Shown here: piece by piece, positions 17,929 to 25,958 of the stretch | How the letters are laid out: each line of letters begins with the position of its first letter | How positions within the stretch are numbered: position 1 is the stretch's first letter | Assembly: GCF_946479415.1 (NCBI RefSeq) | Contig: NZ_CAMLFY010000003.1 | Span: 47,759-111,758 of the forward strand | Direction of reading: 5' to 3' | Length of the DNA: 64,000 nucleotides | Source of the DNA: an uncultured Shinella sp. | GTDB lineage: Bacteria; Pseudomonadota; Alphaproteobacteria; Rhizobiales; Rhizobiaceae | The notes under the pieces: model-generated | Told to the model about the DNA's origin: nothing | Database searches by the model: none | What the model saw: only the letters and a program-made list of their open reading frames with translations | Position numbers and translations under genes: made by a program

Positions 17929-18435
17929 TTACGCCCGGCCCAAAAAGTCCAGCTTGCCGACGGCGACGCCGTTGTGGCGGAGGATGGCGTAGGCCATGCT
18001 CAGGTGGAAGTAGAAGTTCGGCAGGACGAAGGTGAGGATGTAGTCCTTGCCGGAGGAGCTGAGCTCGCCGCCGCGCGTCTTCAGCGTGACGGTGCGCTCT
18101 TCTGCCCCCTCGAAGGCGGATTCCGGTACGGCGGCGAGGTAGTCCGTCGTCTTCTGGATACGGGCGCGCAGGTCGGCCAGTGTCACCTCGTCGTCGGCGA
18201 AGCTTGGCGCTTCCGTGCCGGTGAGGCGGCCGGCTGCGGCCTTGGCGGTGTCGCTGAGGCGCTGGATCTGGCCGGCAAGTGAGAGCATGTCGGGCGCAAG
18301 GCGCGCATTGACGAGGATTTCCGGCTTGATCTTCTTCTCCTCGGCGAAGGCTTCGGCCTTGTCGAGCAGCTTGGTGAGCACGGCAAAACCGCGCTGCAGG
18401 GTGGGGATGGTGAGTTCGTAGGCGGAAATCGACAT
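17929..18435 (-). CDS. DUF1993 (DinB-like) protein
   Basis: A 168-residue protein matching DUF1993 throughout: opening LTIPTLQRGFAVLTKLLDKAE, ARLAPDMLSLAGQIQ in the middle, and NFYFHLSMAYAILRHNGVAVGKLDFLG at the end. The family has a four-helix DinB-like fold and no proven activity. Two histidines near the C-terminus could bind metal. It faces fhs tail to tail across a palindromic repeat and is probably transcribed alone. Confidence 0.85.
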   Translation of the reverse strand: MSISAYELTIPTLQRGFAVLTKLLDKAEAFAEEKKIKPEILVNARLAPDMLSLAGQIQRLSDTAKAAAGRLTGTEAPSFADDEVTLADLRARIQKTTDYLAAVPESAFEGAEERTVTLKTRGGELSSSGKDYILTFVLPNFYFHLSMAYAILRHNGVAVGKLDFLGRA

Positions 18436-18499
18436 GGAAGGGTCCTTTGGAGGATGACGCGGCGAATGCCGCGCTACAGATAGGAAGCGGCGTGCCGGC

Positions 18500-19228
18500 T
18501 TACCAGCAGTAGCGATAGCCGCCGCGCCGTTCTTTCACGTCGAGATGCAGATGGTTCTGATGGGCGGCGTCGCTGCCGGGATCGAGCACCGTCGTGAAGT
18601 AAAGGCAGGCGGCCTCGGTGATGGCACGCTGGAAGGCGCCCTCCAGCGTGGGCTCCTTGTCGGCGGGGCGGATGGTGATCGTCTTGCCGCTCTTCAGCGT
18701 AAAGCCGGCAATGTCGAGCGCATTGCCGAAGGCGTGTTCGGAGATCTTGCCTTCTTCGGCGCCATTGCGGTTCTTGCAGACATAGGCGGAGGCCTGCGAG
18801 AGCACGGTGATCGTCTCGCCGGGCATCGCCGCTTTCAGCGAGGGTTTGACCGATCCATCCAGCCAGCGCGCGACCTGCAAGGCCGTCTCGCAGCGCACCG
18901 TCGCTTCCGGCTCGACCTTCACGCCGCCGGGAAGCCCCTTGAGCAGAACCGGTTTGTCGATGCCGCAGGCCGCGCCGTCGTTGACGACGGGTGCCTCCTC
19001 AAAGGTCACGCCGAGGGTTTTCAGCTCCGCCCGGCAGGCCGCTTCCGCCTTTGCGTCCTCATGCGGGCGCTGCGCTGCCTTCTCAGCCTCTGCCTTGGCC
19101 TTCTTGTCTGCTTCCGCCTTGGCGTCTTCCTTTGCCTGGCGCTCAGCATCCTCTTTCACCGAGGCATCCGGCGCTGTTTCGGCATCCTTGTTCGCTTTGT
19201 CCTCGGCCTTCTGCTCGGGCCGGGACAC
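18500..19228 (-). CDS. Extensin-like C-terminal domain protein (secreted)
   Basis: At least 242 residues: a charged Ala/Glu/Lys/Asp linker (about 5-65) and a C-terminal extensin-like domain (CRAELKTLGVTF to HHLHLDVKERRGGYRYCW-type end; SEHAFGNALDIAGF and HQNHLHLDVK visible), related to D,D-peptidase folds acting on cell wall. The coordinates use the first canonical start, GTG. In frame just upstream is a clear signal peptide (RRALLLILAIPLLAGAADLP) with no ATG, GTG or TTG. An AUC at 19315 follows GGGAG at the right distance, so the true product is probably 271 residues starting there. Confidence 0.82.
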   Translation of the reverse strand: MSRPEQKAEDKANKDAETAPDASVKEDAERQAKEDAKAEADKKAKAEAEKAAQRPHEDAKAEAACRAELKTLGVTFEEAPVVNDGAACGIDKPVLLKGLPGGVKVEPEATVRCETALQVARWLDGSVKPSLKAAMPGETITVLSQASAYVCKNRNGAEEGKISEHAFGNALDIAGFTLKSGKTITIRPADKEPTLEGAFQRAITEAACLYFTTVLDPGSDAAHQNHLHLDVKERRGGYRYCW

Positions 19229-19384
19229 GGGCAGGGGGCCGTCCTTCGGCAGGTCGGCAGCCCCGGCGAGAAGCGGAATGGCGAGGATGAGGAGGAGGGC
19301 GCGGCGGTGTGCGATGGGTCGGTCTCCCGGCTGACGAGGTCAGCGGGGAAACGCCGTAAGGCCAAATTGGTTGCCGCCAGATTG

Positions 19385-19487
19385 CTAAAGCGCGTCGCGA
19401 TCTTTCAGATTCGCTCCTTACGCTTTAGCTCCTTGTTTTACGCATGTCGTTATCGCAAAACCGCTGCACACTTTTGCGCGACATGCT
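19385..19487. repeat. Rhizobial interspersed repeat with nested hairpin
   Basis: An AT-richer stretch with a nested palindrome: GCATGTCG/CGACATGC (19442-19449, 19479-19486) enclosing CGCAAAA/TTTTGCG (19454-19460, 19472-19478). The sequence is of a type I have seen between many rhizobial genes. It abuts the stop codon of the next minus-strand gene and may end its mRNA. Confidence 0.6.
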
Positions 19488-19796
19488 TTAGATGCCGGCG
19501 CCGTGCACGATTTCCATCGGCAGATCGCTGCGCGCCGAACAGTCTTCGACGATGGTGCGCACCTTCTCGATCAGGTGAATATTATCCCCCGCATCATTGT
19601 CGCCGATGAGGTCGAGGAAGAAGCCGGCCATGGTGCGGGCTTCCTCTACCGTCCGCGGCTCGTGCTGGTAGATGGCATCGAAGACATGCGCGATCTGATC
19701 GTCGAGCCGCTTGAATTCGGGGGTTTCGTATTCTTCCAGTACATCCGCGAGCCGGCGTTGCATCTCACGAAACTCATCTACCATGACGGCGACCAT
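19488..19796 (-). CDS. Hypothetical acidic helical protein
   Basis: A 102-residue, acidic, probably all-helical protein (FREMQRRLADVLEEYETPEFKRLDDQIAHVFDAIYQ) that I do not recognise. No signal peptide or membrane segment. AAGG lies about nine bases upstream of the ATG at 19796; an ATG four codons later is also possible. It stands alone next to the trpL leader on the other strand. Confidence 0.65.
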   Translation of the reverse strand: MVAVMVDEFREMQRRLADVLEEYETPEFKRLDDQIAHVFDAIYQHEPRTVEEARTMAGFFLDLIGDNDAGDNIHLIEKVRTIVEDCSARSDLPMEIVHGAGI

Positions 19797-19992
19797 GGGT
19801 ATTTGCCTTGATTCTAATGTTCCAAGCTGCGGGGATTAGCACATGCTCAAGGAATGGGCAAATCTCCGGATATCGCGAATTTCGCGAGCTTGACAATTTA
19901 TTGCTTGCTGATCTCGCTGCGCGCAGCATTGGCAAAGGCCAAAGCGCTTCGGCCGCAATTTCCCGCAAGCCAGCCCATTCCCGCAATCGCCC

Positions 19993-20021
19993 TTGCGCAG
20001 CGTCGCACTTCACGCTAACAC
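19993..20021 (+). promoter_or_regulatory. trpL promoter
   Basis: TTGCGC, 17 bases, TAACAC. The -10 box ends about 8 nt before the trpL ATG, so the mRNA would start at or next to the ATG. No ribosome site precedes that ATG. Confidence 0.5.
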
Positions 20022-20029
20022 TTCGGCCC

Positions 20030-20074
20030 ATGGAAAAGATGATCAACATTGCTGGTTGGTGGTGGGCTCGCTGA
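20030..20074 (+). CDS. trpL: trp operon leader peptide (WWW)
   Basis: A 14-residue leader peptide, MEKMINIAGWWWAR, with three tryptophan codons in a row. It matches the size and ending of S. meliloti peTrpL (14 residues, also ending WWWAR). Ribosomes stalling at the Trp codons when charged tRNA-Trp is short would favour an antiterminator over the hairpin downstream and allow trpE(G) expression. In S. meliloti the terminated RNA (rnTrpL) and the peptide also act in trans. The lack of a ribosome site and the close promoter suggest a leaderless message. Confidence 0.9.
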   Translation: MEKMINIAGWWWAR

Positions 20075-20141
20075 GGCGGCCTTGACCAGTCATGCGTGAT
20101 TGAGACGACAAGCCGCCCGGAAGTTTCGAGGCGGCTTTTTT
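20075..20141 (+). promoter_or_regulatory. trp attenuator
   Basis: Terminator stem AAGCCGCC/GGCGGCTT (20110-20117 with 20130-20137) followed by TTTTTT. The GGCGGC right after the trpL stop (20075-20080) can pair instead with GCCGCC at 20112-20117, which would break the terminator. This is the usual set of alternative folds in Trp attenuation. Confidence 0.88.
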
Positions 20142-20184
20142 GTTTTCAGCCGCCTTGAAACCGGGCCTGAAACGGAGTTGGGGA

Positions 20185-22374
20185 ATGGCGACGAGAATAC
20201 TGGAAGACGGCGGCGAAGCCTATGAAACCAAGGGCGGCGTGACCGTCACCCGCCGCCGCCGCGCGGCGGATTATGCAAATGCGATTTCCGCCTATGTCGA
20301 CAAGCTCGACGAGCGGCGCGGTGCCGTCTTCTCCTCGAACTACGAATATCCGAGCCGCTACACGCGCTGGGACACCGCCGTCGTCGATCCGCCGCTCGGC
20401 ATCTCCTCCTTCGGCCGTTCCGTCTGGATCGAAGCCTATAATGGCCGCGGCGAAGTGCTGCTGGACTTCATCGCCGGGCGTCTGGTCACTGTGCCGGAGC
20501 TGAAGCTCGGCGCGCGCACCTCGACCCGTCTCGATCTCGACGTGAAGCTGCCCGACCGGGTCTTTACGGAGGAAGAACGCTCCAAGATGCCGACGGTCTT
20601 CACGGTGCTGCGCGCCGTGACGGATCTCTTCCATTCCGATCAGGATGCCAGCCTCGGCCTCTACGGCGCCTTCGGCTACGATCTCGCCTTCCAGTTCGAC
20701 GCCATCGAGCTGAAGCTGAAGCGGCCGGACGACCAGCGCGACATGGTGCTCTTCCTGCCGGATGAAATCCTCGTCGTCGACCATTATGCCGCCAAGGCCT
20801 GGATCGACCGCTACGACTTTGCCAGGGACGGGCTTTCGACCGAAGGCAAGGGCGAGACCATCGCCTCCGAGCCGTTCCAGACCGTCGATGTCATTCCGCC
20901 GCATGGCGATCACCGCCCGGGCGAATATGCCGAGCTGGTCGTCAAGGCGAAGGAAAGTTTCCGGCGTGGCGACCTTTTCGAAGTCGTGCCCGGCCAGAAA
21001 TTCTTCGAACGCTGCGAAAGCAAGCCGTCGGAAATCTCGCGCCGCCTCAAGGCGATCAATCCATCGCCCTATTCCTTCTTCATCAATCTCGGCAACCAGG
21101 AATATCTCGTCGGCGCTTCGCCGGAAATGTTCGTGCGCGTGTCGGGCCGCCGCATCGAGACCTGCCCGATATCAGGCACGATCAAGCGCGGCGACGATCC
21201 GATCGCCGACAGCGAGCAGATTCTGAAGCTCCTGAACTCGAAGAAGGACGAATCCGAACTCACCATGTGCTCGGACGTCGATCGCAACGACAAGAGCCGC
21301 GTCTGCGAGCCCGGCTCCGTCAAGGTCATCGGCCGCCGGCAGATCGAGATGTATTCGCGCCTCATCCACACGGTCGACCATATCGAGGGCCGTCTTCGCG
21401 ACGATATGGATGCCTTCGACGGCTTCCTGTCGCATGCCTGGGCTGTCACCGTCACCGGCGCGCCGAAGCTCTGGGCCATGCGCTTCATCGAGGCGCATGA
21501 GAAGAGCCCGCGCGCATGGTATGGTGGAGCGATCGGCATGGTCGGCTTCAATGGCGACATGAACACCGGCCTGACGCTGCGCACCATCCGCATCAAGGAC
21601 GGCATTGCCGAGGTGCGCGCCGGCGCGACCCTGCTTTACGATTCCAACCCGGATGAAGAAGAAGCCGAAACCGAACTGAAGGCCTCCGCCATGATCGCAG
21701 CCATTCGCGACGCCAAGTCCGGCAACTCCTCCAAGGTCCAGCGCGACGTCGCGTCGGTCGGTGCGGGCGTCAAGATCCTGCTGGTCGATCACGAGGACAG
21801 CTTCGTCCACACGCTCGCCAATTATTTCCGCCAGACCGGCGCGGACGTGACGACCGTGCGCACGCCCGTGCCGGAAGAAATCTTTGACCGGATCAAGCCC
21901 GATCTCGTCGTTCTCTCGCCCGGCCCCGGAAGCCCGAAGGATTTCGACTGCAAGGCGACGATCAAGAAGGCGCGCGCCCGCAACCTGCCGATCTTCGGCG
22001 TGTGCCTCGGCTTGCAGGCGCTGGCCGAAGCCTATGGCGGCGATCTTCGCCAGTTGGCCGTTCCCATGCACGGCAAGCCCTCGCGCATCCGCGTGCTGGA
22101 GCCCGGTATCGTCTTCTCCGGTCTCGGCAAGGAAGTGACAGTCGGCCGCTACCACTCGATCTTCGCCGATCCCTCGACGCTGCCGCGTGATTTCATCATC
22201 ACGGCTGAGAGCGAGGACGGCACGATCATGGGCATCGAACATGCCAGCGAGCCGGTCGCGGCCGTGCAGTTCCATCCGGAATCCATCATGACGCTCGGCC
22301 AGGATGCCGGCATGCGCATGATCGAGAACGTGGTGGCGCACCTCTCCAAAAAAGCCAAGGTAAAAGCCGCCTGA
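20185..22374 (+). CDS. trpE(G): Fused anthranilate synthase TrpE(G)
   Basis: A 729-residue fusion of both anthranilate synthase subunits, the arrangement typical of rhizobia. It turns chorismate and glutamine into anthranilate, the first step of Trp synthesis. Residues to about 520 are the chorismate-using part ([64 protein letters not shown]). From about 530 is the glutamine amidotransferase, with its nucleophile in [10 protein letters not shown] and the His-Glu pair in QFHPES. ATG at 20185 has GGAG upstream. Controlled by the trpL attenuator and ended by a hairpin at 22419-22452. Confidence 0.97.
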   Translation: MATRILEDGGEAYETKGGVTVTRRRRAADYANAISAYVDKLDERRGAVFSSNYEYPSRYTRWDTAVVDPPLGISSFGRSVWIEAYNGRGEVLLDFIAGRLVTVPELKLGARTSTRLDLDVKLPDRVFTEEERSKMPTVFTVLRAVTDLFHSDQDASLGLYGAFGYDLAFQFDAIELKLKRPDDQRDMVLFLPDEILVVDHYAAKAWIDRYDFARDGLSTEGKGETIASEPFQTVDVIPPHGDHRPGEYAELVVKAKESFRRGDLFEVVPGQKFFERCESKPSEISRRLKAINPSPYSFFINLGNQEYLVGASPEMFVRVSGRRIETCPISGTIKRGDDPIADSEQILKLLNSKKDESELTMCSDVDRNDKSRVCEPGSVKVIGRRQIEMYSRLIHTVDHIEGRLRDDMDAFDGFLSHAWAVTVTGAPKLWAMRFIEAHEKSPRAWYGGAIGMVGFNGDMNTGLTLRTIRIKDGIAEVRAGATLLYDSNPDEEEAETELKASAMIAAIRDAKSGNSSKVQRDVASVGAGVKILLVDHEDSFVHTLANYFRQTGADVTTVRTPVPEEIFDRIKPDLVVLSPGPGSPKDFDCKATIKKARARNLPIFGVCLGLQALAEAYGGDLRQLAVPMHGKPSRIRVLEPGIVFSGLGKEVTVGRYHSIFADPSTLPRDFIITAESEDGTIMGIEHASEPVAAVQFHPESIMTLGQDAGMRMIENVVAHLSKKAKVKAA

Positions 22375-22418
22375 GGCTTTGACAAAACGGCCGAACTGGC
22401 CGATACGGACCCCAAGAG

Positions 22419-22455
22419 AAAACCGCGTGCACGTCCCCGTGCGCGCGGTTTTGCG
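22419..22455 (+). terminator. trpE(G) terminator
   Basis: AAAACCGCG/CGCGGTTTT stem (22419-22427 with 22444-22452), extended inward by TGCACG/CGTGCG pairing. The last T residues are part of the stem. Confidence 0.75.
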
Positions 22456-22505
22456 TTGATGGGCCAGGCTTTTTGCAACTCGTTTGCATACGCATGGAGA
22501 GCAGT

Positions 22506-23423
22506 ATGGAAAATTCGGATAGCAGCACGGTCAAGCGGCTGGCGCTTTGGGGCATTCCCCTTTCCCTGGGTGTGATGGGGCTGAAACTCGTCGCCTGGTG
22601 GGTGACGGGCTCGGTCGCGCTTCTGTCCGACGGCATGGAATCGAGCGTCAACGTGGTGGCGGCCATCGTTGCCTTCGCCGCGATCAGCTATGCGGCGAAA
22701 CCAGCCGATACGACCCATCCTTTCGGCCACCACAAGGCCGAATACCTTTCAGCGGTTCTGGAGGGCGTGCTGATCGTCGTGGCGGCGCTGCTCATCGTGA
22801 AGGAGGCGCTGCCGGCCGTCTTCGCCCCGTCGCCGATGGAAGCACCGGTGCTCGGCCTTGCGATCAACTTCCTGGCCGGCGCCATCAATGCGCTCTGGGC
22901 CTATGTGCTGATCCGCGCCGGCCGGCGCCATCGCTCGCCGGCGCTGTCGGCGGACGGGCAGCACATTCTCTCCGACGTCGTCACCTCGGCGGGCGTGCTC
23001 GTCGGCCTCGTGCTGGCCATCCTGACGGGCTATGCGGTGCTCGACCCCTTGCTGGCCGTGCTCGTTGCGCTCAACATTCTCTATCAGGGCTGGAAGGTCA
23101 TCACGCATTCGGTCGATGGGCTGATGGATCACGCGGTGGATCTCGGCGAAGCGGAGGCCATTCAGGCCGCCATTGCGGCGCATGGCACGGGATCGCTTGG
23201 CGTGCATGACCTGAAAACCCGGCGGGCAGGATCGGCGACCTTCGTCGATTTCCACCTCGTCGTGCCGGCGGCGATGTCGGTCGGGCAGGCGCATGAAATC
23301 TGCGACCGGCTGGAGGAGGCGATCGTCGCCGTGCAGCCCGGCGCGCAGATCGCCATCCATGTTGAGCCGGAAACCGAAAAGGCGCATGGCATCAAGGTCA
23401 AGATCGAAAGGATCACACGATGA
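22506..23423 (+). CDS. Cation diffusion facilitator (CDF) transporter
   Basis: A 305-residue metal exporter of the inner membrane, with about six helices and a cytoplasmic C-terminal domain. CDF marks: [19 protein letters not shown] in helix 2, [17 protein letters not shown] in the loop, and [17 protein letters not shown] in helix 5 (the D/H and D positions that bind metal). The C-terminal part ([22 protein letters not shown]) is the dimerisation domain. Metal (Zn, Co, Fe or Mn) is not readable. ATG at 22506 has GGAG before it. It overlaps queF by 4 nt. Confidence 0.88.
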   Translation: MENSDSSTVKRLALWGIPLSLGVMGLKLVAWWVTGSVALLSDGMESSVNVVAAIVAFAAISYAAKPADTTHPFGHHKAEYLSAVLEGVLIVVAALLIVKEALPAVFAPSPMEAPVLGLAINFLAGAINALWAYVLIRAGRRHRSPALSADGQHILSDVVTSAGVLVGLVLAILTGYAVLDPLLAVLVALNILYQGWKVITHSVDGLMDHAVDLGEAEAIQAAIAAHGTGSLGVHDLKTRRAGSATFVDFHLVVPAAMSVGQAHEICDRLEEAIVAVQPGAQIAIHVEPETEKAHGIKVKIERITR

Positions 23424-23884
23424 GCAAGACGGACGTTTCAGGCCTTTCCCAGCTCGGGCAGAAGGTCGATCTTCCCGCAAACCCGGATACGGCCGTACTG
23501 GAGCGCGTGCCGAGCAGCCATGCCGGGACGGATTTCGTCGTGCGCTTCACGGCGCCGGAATTCACCTCGCTGTGCCCGATGACCGGCCAGCCGGATTTCG
23601 CGCATATCGTCATCGACTACATTCCGAATGGCTGGCTGGTCGAATCGAAGTCGCTGAAGCTCTACCTGCACTCCTTCCGCAACCACGGCGCCTTCCACGA
23701 GGATTGCACCATCGATATCGCCAAGCGTCTCGTCGATCTGCTGGAGCCGAAATGGCTGCGCATCGGCGCCTACTGGTATCCGCGCGGCGGCATCCCGATC
23801 GATGTGTTCTGGCAGACCGGAGATGCACCGCAGGGCGTGTGGATTCCCGAACAGGGCGTGCAGCCCTATCGCGGACGCGGCTGA
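23420..23884 (+). CDS. queF: NADPH-dependent 7-cyano-7-deazaguanine reductase
   Basis: A 154-residue type I (short) QueF, which reduces preQ0 to preQ1 in queuosine synthesis. The catalytic cysteine is in [15 protein letters not shown]; the substrate-binding [21 protein letters not shown] follows. Length fits the YkvM-type homodecamer. The start overlaps the transporter stop (ATGA), which suggests co-translation though no metabolic link is obvious. Confidence 0.95.
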   Translation: MSKTDVSGLSQLGQKVDLPANPDTAVLERVPSSHAGTDFVVRFTAPEFTSLCPMTGQPDFAHIVIDYIPNGWLVESKSLKLYLHSFRNHGAFHEDCTIDIAKRLVDLLEPKWLRIGAYWYPRGGIPIDVFWQTGDAPQGVWIPEQGVQPYRGRG

Positions 23885-23890
23885 AAATTT

Positions 23891-24469
23891 TCAGCCGAAG
23901 GCGAGGAACAGGCCGGCGAGCGCCGTCATGCCGCCGATGATGCGCGACATGACCTCACCGCCGGAGCGGCGGGCAATGCCGAGACCGACGGCGATGCCCG
24001 CGACATGCAGCAGCGCCGTGGCGATCACGAAGCCCAGGCCGAAGGGGAATGCCCCAGCCAGGCCGAGTTCACCGCCATGGGCATGACCGTGGAAGAGCGC
24101 GAAGACCGCGACGATTGCGGCGCAAACCGCAATGTCGAGCCTCACGGCCATGGCGACCAGCAGGCCGAGCGCGACGACGGAGGCGAGGATGGCCGGCTCC
24201 ACGAAGGGTAGGCCGATGCCGGCAATGGCAAGGCCGAAGCCGGCCGTCATCGCGGCGACGAAGGCGGTGGGCACCAGCCAGAGTGCTCTGCCGCCGATCT
24301 GTGCCGCCCAGAGACCGACGGCAACCATCACGAGGATATGATCGAGCCCGAACAGCGGGTGCGAGACGCCGGCCATGAAGGAGCCGTGCTCTGCCGGATT
24401 GAGATGGGCGAAAGCCGGTGCGGCCGTGGCGGCAAGGGCGGCAACTGCCAGCGCGAAGCGTCGGATCAT
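23891..24469 (-). CDS. HupE/UreJ family membrane protein
   Basis: A 192-residue membrane protein: a signal-like first helix (to about residue 21, FAHLNPAEHG), then the family motif HPLFGLDHILVMVAVGLWA and four to five further helices with HGHAHGGELG. HupE/UreJ proteins carry nickel or possibly cobalt across the membrane. There are no urease or hydrogenase genes nearby, so the metal is open. It converges on queF with a 6-bp gap. A palindrome near 24567 may be its operator. Confidence 0.88.
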   Translation of the reverse strand: MIRRFALAVAALAATAAPAFAHLNPAEHGSFMAGVSHPLFGLDHILVMVAVGLWAAQIGGRALWLVPTAFVAAMTAGFGLAIAGIGLPFVEPAILASVVALGLLVAMAVRLDIAVCAAIVAVFALFHGHAHGGELGLAGAFPFGLGFVIATALLHVAGIAVGLGIARRSGGEVMSRIIGGMTALAGLFLAFG

Positions 24470-24557
24470 GGTATCCCCTCATTGACCGGCCCTGGGAGCA
24501 GGCCGGAACGTTTATCCTGGAAGACCGCATCCTAGGAGCGGGCGGGGCGGCAAGTCC

Positions 24558-24576
24558 ATATGCAATTCATGCATAT
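24558..24576. promoter_or_regulatory. Candidate operator: 7-bp dyad between hupE and clpP
   Basis: ATATGCA-ATTCA-TGCATAT, a perfect 7-bp inverted repeat with a 5-bp spacer, about 90 bp upstream of the HupE gene and 165 bp before the ClpP gene on the other strand. The size and AT-rich make-up suit a metal regulator (Fur/Nur/Zur type). No B12-box was found, so a cobalamin riboswitch is not supported. Confidence 0.4.
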
Positions 24577-24740
24577 AGCCCGGTTCACCCCCTTGCTTGG
24601 GCACCCGCATTTACCCTGTTTTCCAGTCTCGCGAGCGGGCTCTATCGCGCTGGATCGGTTTTGTTGCATTGTCTTGGCCAGTGAGTCGCATTATCTGACA
24701 GCGACCAAGACTATTCTGACGACAAATCCGGAGACTTTGG

Positions 24741-25319
24741 ATGAGCGACGAGGACGACAAGAAGACGGAACTGCCCCTGGGCAAGGAAACGGAGGCGAAC
24801 CTTTTCAAGTCGCGTTCGATCTTCATCTATGGGCCGATCAACCAGGAACTGGCGCAGAAGGTCTGCTCGCAGCTCGTGGCGCTTGCCGCCGCCAGCGACG
24901 AAGACATCCGCATCTACGTCAATTCGCCGGGCGGCCATGTCGAATCGGGCGATTCGATCCATGACATGATCAAGTTCATCAAGCCGAAGGTCTGGATGAT
25001 CGGTACGGGCTGGGTCGCCTCCGCCGGTGCGCTGATCTACGTTGCCGCGCCCAAGGAGCAGCGCCTTTGCCTGCCCAACACCCGCTTCCTGCTGCATCAA
25101 CCGTCGGGCGGCACCCGCGGCATGGCATCGGACATCGAGATCCAGGCCCGTGAAATCATCAAGATGAACGAGCGCCTGAACAAGATCTTCGCCGACGCCA
25201 CCGGCCAGCCGATCGAGAAGATCGCCAAGGATACGGACCGCGACTACTGGCTCTCCGCAGAGGAAGCCAAGGGCTACGGCCTCGTTTCGCGCATCGTGAC
25301 CTCGCAGGCCGATATCTGA
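24741..25319 (+). CDS. clpP: ClpP-family serine protease subunit (paralogue)
   Basis: A 192-residue ClpP-like protease. The catalytic triad is intact by my count: S94 ([11 protein letters not shown]), H119 (FLLHQPSGG) and D168 ([12 protein letters not shown]). The oligomer-forming [17 protein letters not shown] is present. It differs from the housekeeping ClpP (no tig, clpX or lon beside it; VASAGA rather than ASMAA), so it is probably one of the extra ClpP copies of alphaproteobacteria. Which Clp ATPase it joins is unknown. A strong terminator follows. Confidence 0.9.
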   Translation: MSDEDDKKTELPLGKETEANLFKSRSIFIYGPINQELAQKVCSQLVALAAASDEDIRIYVNSPGGHVESGDSIHDMIKFIKPKVWMIGTGWVASAGALIYVAAPKEQRLCLPNTRFLLHQPSGGTRGMASDIEIQAREIIKMNERLNKIFADATGQPIEKIAKDTDRDYWLSAEEAKGYGLVSRIVTSQADI

Positions 25320-25344
25320 GCGGCCGCGCTTTCGCTGAATTGAG

Positions 25345-25373
25345 AACCCTCCGCCATCGGCGGAGGGTTTTTT
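25345..25373. terminator. Bidirectional terminator
   Basis: A perfect 11-bp stem AACCCTCCGCC/GGCGGAGGGTT (25345-25355 with 25359-25369) with a 3-nt loop and T-run. It ends the ClpP gene and lies against the stop of the convergent lipoprotein gene. Confidence 0.9.
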
Positions 25374-25566
25374 ATTGCCTGCGGCTCGAGAACGGATCGC
25401 GCGGATCGTTGTTACCGATCGAGCGCTCGTAGAGGCACTGGATTTTGTAATCGCTGATCGCGCCGTAGAGGCGGGTGCAATAGGCATTGTCCTCGATCGT
25501 CTGGGGCGAGGGCGGTGTCATGCAGCCGGCAAGAAGGGCGAGGGGGATAAGGGAAAGATATTTCAT
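25372..25566 (-). CDS. Small lipoprotein
   Basis: A 64-residue predicted lipoprotein: signal peptide KYLSLIPLALLAGC with the lipobox LAGC (lipidated Cys15), then a short polar domain with two more cysteines (NAYCTRLYGAISDYKIQCLYERS) that could form a disulfide. GGGAG precedes the ATG. Function unknown. Confidence 0.8.
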   Translation of the reverse strand: MKYLSLIPLALLAGCMTPPSPQTIEDNAYCTRLYGAISDYKIQCLYERSIGNNDPRDPFSSRRQ

Positions 25567-25696
25567 GATCGTCTCCCAGACTGCGTGCTTCGATTGTCCG
25601 CGTCAATTGTGTCTTTTGATGAACGGCGCAGCGGCGGCCGAAGTTTCAGGCGGCGAGGTGCTTGCGCTTTCATCATCCCGCCGGTATAGACGGCCT

Positions 25697-25822
25697 ATGT
25701 TGAAGACCAGCGCACAGATCATCGAACGTGTTTCCCGCGGCAGCACTGCTGTTCGTGAGCGTTCGCGCGGCTTCTCCTCGCTTCTTCTTCTCGGCCTTAC
25801 GCGCGGTTGCCGGGTTCGTTGA
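25697..25822 (+). CDS. Leucine-rich leader peptide of leuA
   Basis: A 41-residue ORF ending FSSLLLLGLTRGCRVR, with four leucine codons in a row (CTT CTT CTT CTC) and a fifth two codons on. It lies about 135 bp upstream of leuA, and overlapping hairpins follow it (25809-25866). This is what transcription attenuation by leucine supply looks like: stalling at the Leu run would decide which hairpin forms. The first half of the ORF is not leader-like and the true start may be internal. I know of no report for this exact leader. Confidence 0.65.
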   Translation: MLKTSAQIIERVSRGSTAVRERSRGFSSLLLLGLTRGCRVR

Positions 25823-25870
25823 GGAGCGCCCGGCGGCCGACAAAGCCCGCCCGGCAATAGCTCCTCGTTT
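25809..25870 (+). promoter_or_regulatory. Candidate leuA attenuator hairpins
   Basis: Two folds compete. GCCGGG (25809-25814) can pair with CCCGGC (25829-25834) as an antiterminator. GAGGAGC (25821-25827) with GCTCCTC (25860-25866), closed inside by GGCGG/CCGCC, forms a long hairpin followed by only three T. The weak T-run lowers confidence that it terminates. The remaining DNA up to leuA (25871-25958) shows no gene. Confidence 0.6.
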
Positions 25871-25958
25871 CACCCCCAGTGTATGAATTCCGGTGCATTC
25901 GCGCTCGTTAGGCGCTATGACGCTTTCGCGAATGCCGGGATGACGAAGAGACGAAGCG

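Noticed and set aside
24470..24557. Cobalamin riboswitch upstream of HupE
   Set aside because: Considered because some hupE genes have one, but no B12-box or conserved core was found.
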